Origin: Phycisphaerae bacterium
GTDB lineage: Bacteria; Planctomycetota; Phycisphaerae; UBA1845
Direction of reading: 5' to 3'
Assembly: GCA_028277545.1 (NCBI GenBank)
Contig: JANQGB010000836.1
Location: forward strand, 1-6,353
Length of the DNA: 6,353 nt
This document shows positions 6,118 through 6,353 of the stretch, in pieces (the stretch's first letter is position 1; each line of letters starts with the position of its first letter). Under the pieces are notes generated by a model that had not been told where the DNA came from, made no database searches, and saw only the letters and a program-made list of their open reading frames with translations. The position numbers and the translations under genes are program-made.

Positions 6118-6139
6118 GTAGGGTGCATCTCGATGCACC
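6118..6139. repeat. REP-like palindromic element
   Basis: The sequence GTAG precedes a perfect hairpin: GGTGCAT (6122-6128), loop CTCG (6129-6132), ATGCACC (6133-6139). A GTAGG-type head followed by a GC-containing stem and short loop is the form of REP elements mobilised by RAYT (Y1-type) transposases in many bacteria. It lies 65 bases after a stop codon, as REPs usually do. A single copy in view cannot prove repetition. No T tract follows, so a rho-independent terminator is less likely. Confidence 0.45.
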
Positions 6140-6320
6140 GCAAGGCCAGATGACACACGCCAACGCAGCGGGTGGTGACACACGCCGGCGCCGTCACAAC
6201 GAAGTCGAGGGACCTGACACCCCGATTCGCCCCGGCAGGGGCGCAGGCGCTTAGCCCAGGTTGCGCAGTTTGGGAAGAATCGAAGCGATTTTCGGGCCGT
6301 CTGGGAGGGTGAAACGGCGG

Positions 6321-6334
6321 TGGCGCTAGCGCCA
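6321..6334. repeat. Perfect 14-base palindrome
   Basis: TGGCGCTAGCGCCA reads identically on both strands. It could be an operator, part of a repeat element or chance in a GC-rich genome. The gene it might control lies beyond the right edge. Confidence 0.4.
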
Positions 6335-6353
6335 AGCGTAGTCCTGATCTCTA

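Larger units (their letters stand above)
6053..6353. other. Right-edge intergenic region
   Basis: No gene is supportable on either strand; a minus-strand frame at 5946-6335 has no recognisable product and overlaps the pentapeptide gene. The region holds a REP-like hairpin (6118-6139), an 11-base direct repeat TGACACACGCC (6151-6161 and 6176-6186) and a 14-base palindrome near the edge (6321-6334). No convincing terminator follows the pentapeptide gene apart from the T-poor hairpin. Confidence 0.5.

Overview
The window looks like a piece of a GC-rich planctomycete chromosome, probably of the Phycisphaerae type. This is inferred from protein style, not from any marker gene. The clues are a secreted protein ending in a duplicated dockerin-type calcium loop of the Asp-rich 'DVDLxDYxxxQ...SGPG' kind, NxxGxxAF-type repeats before it, and a BlaI-type repressor next to an M56 peptidase with an enlarged, non-penicillin-binding sensor region.

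Layout from left to right. Positions 1-539 (+) hold the 3' end of a secreted dockerin protein. Positions 540-1026 hold no intact gene, but carry on the minus strand a 54-codon reading frame that resembles the start of a MarR-family regulator and then loses the resemblance. A DUF3788 gene follows on the minus strand (1027-1446). Upstream of it, also on minus, lies a 58-codon stump that looks like the N terminus of a family 39 glycosyltransferase (1574-1750). The first third of the window is therefore a patchy, partly decayed accessory stretch.

From 1987 onward the genes are intact and on the plus strand: a small VOC/glyoxalase-like protein (1987-2367), then a regulatory region (2445-2505), a BlaI/MecI/CopY-family repressor (2527-2928) and, 3 bases later, an 857-residue M56 (BlaR1-like) membrane metallopeptidase (2932-5505). 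The regulatory region holds a promoter-like -35/-10 pair bracketed by two matching inverted repeats with the core ACTAAGnnnTTAGT. This is the expected arrangement for an autoregulated sensor-protease/repressor pair: BlaI represses its own operon until the membrane protease is activated and inactivates it. The unusual part is the sensor. Instead of a penicillin-binding domain, the segment after the fourth membrane helix looks like an alpha-alpha toroid (terpenoid-cyclase/prenyltransferase-like repeats) followed by a beta-propeller. The signal it detects is unknown.

A pentapeptide-repeat protein with a good ribosome binding site follows (5654-6052). The last 300 bases contain no gene I can support, but do contain a REP-like hairpin and a 14-base perfect palindrome.
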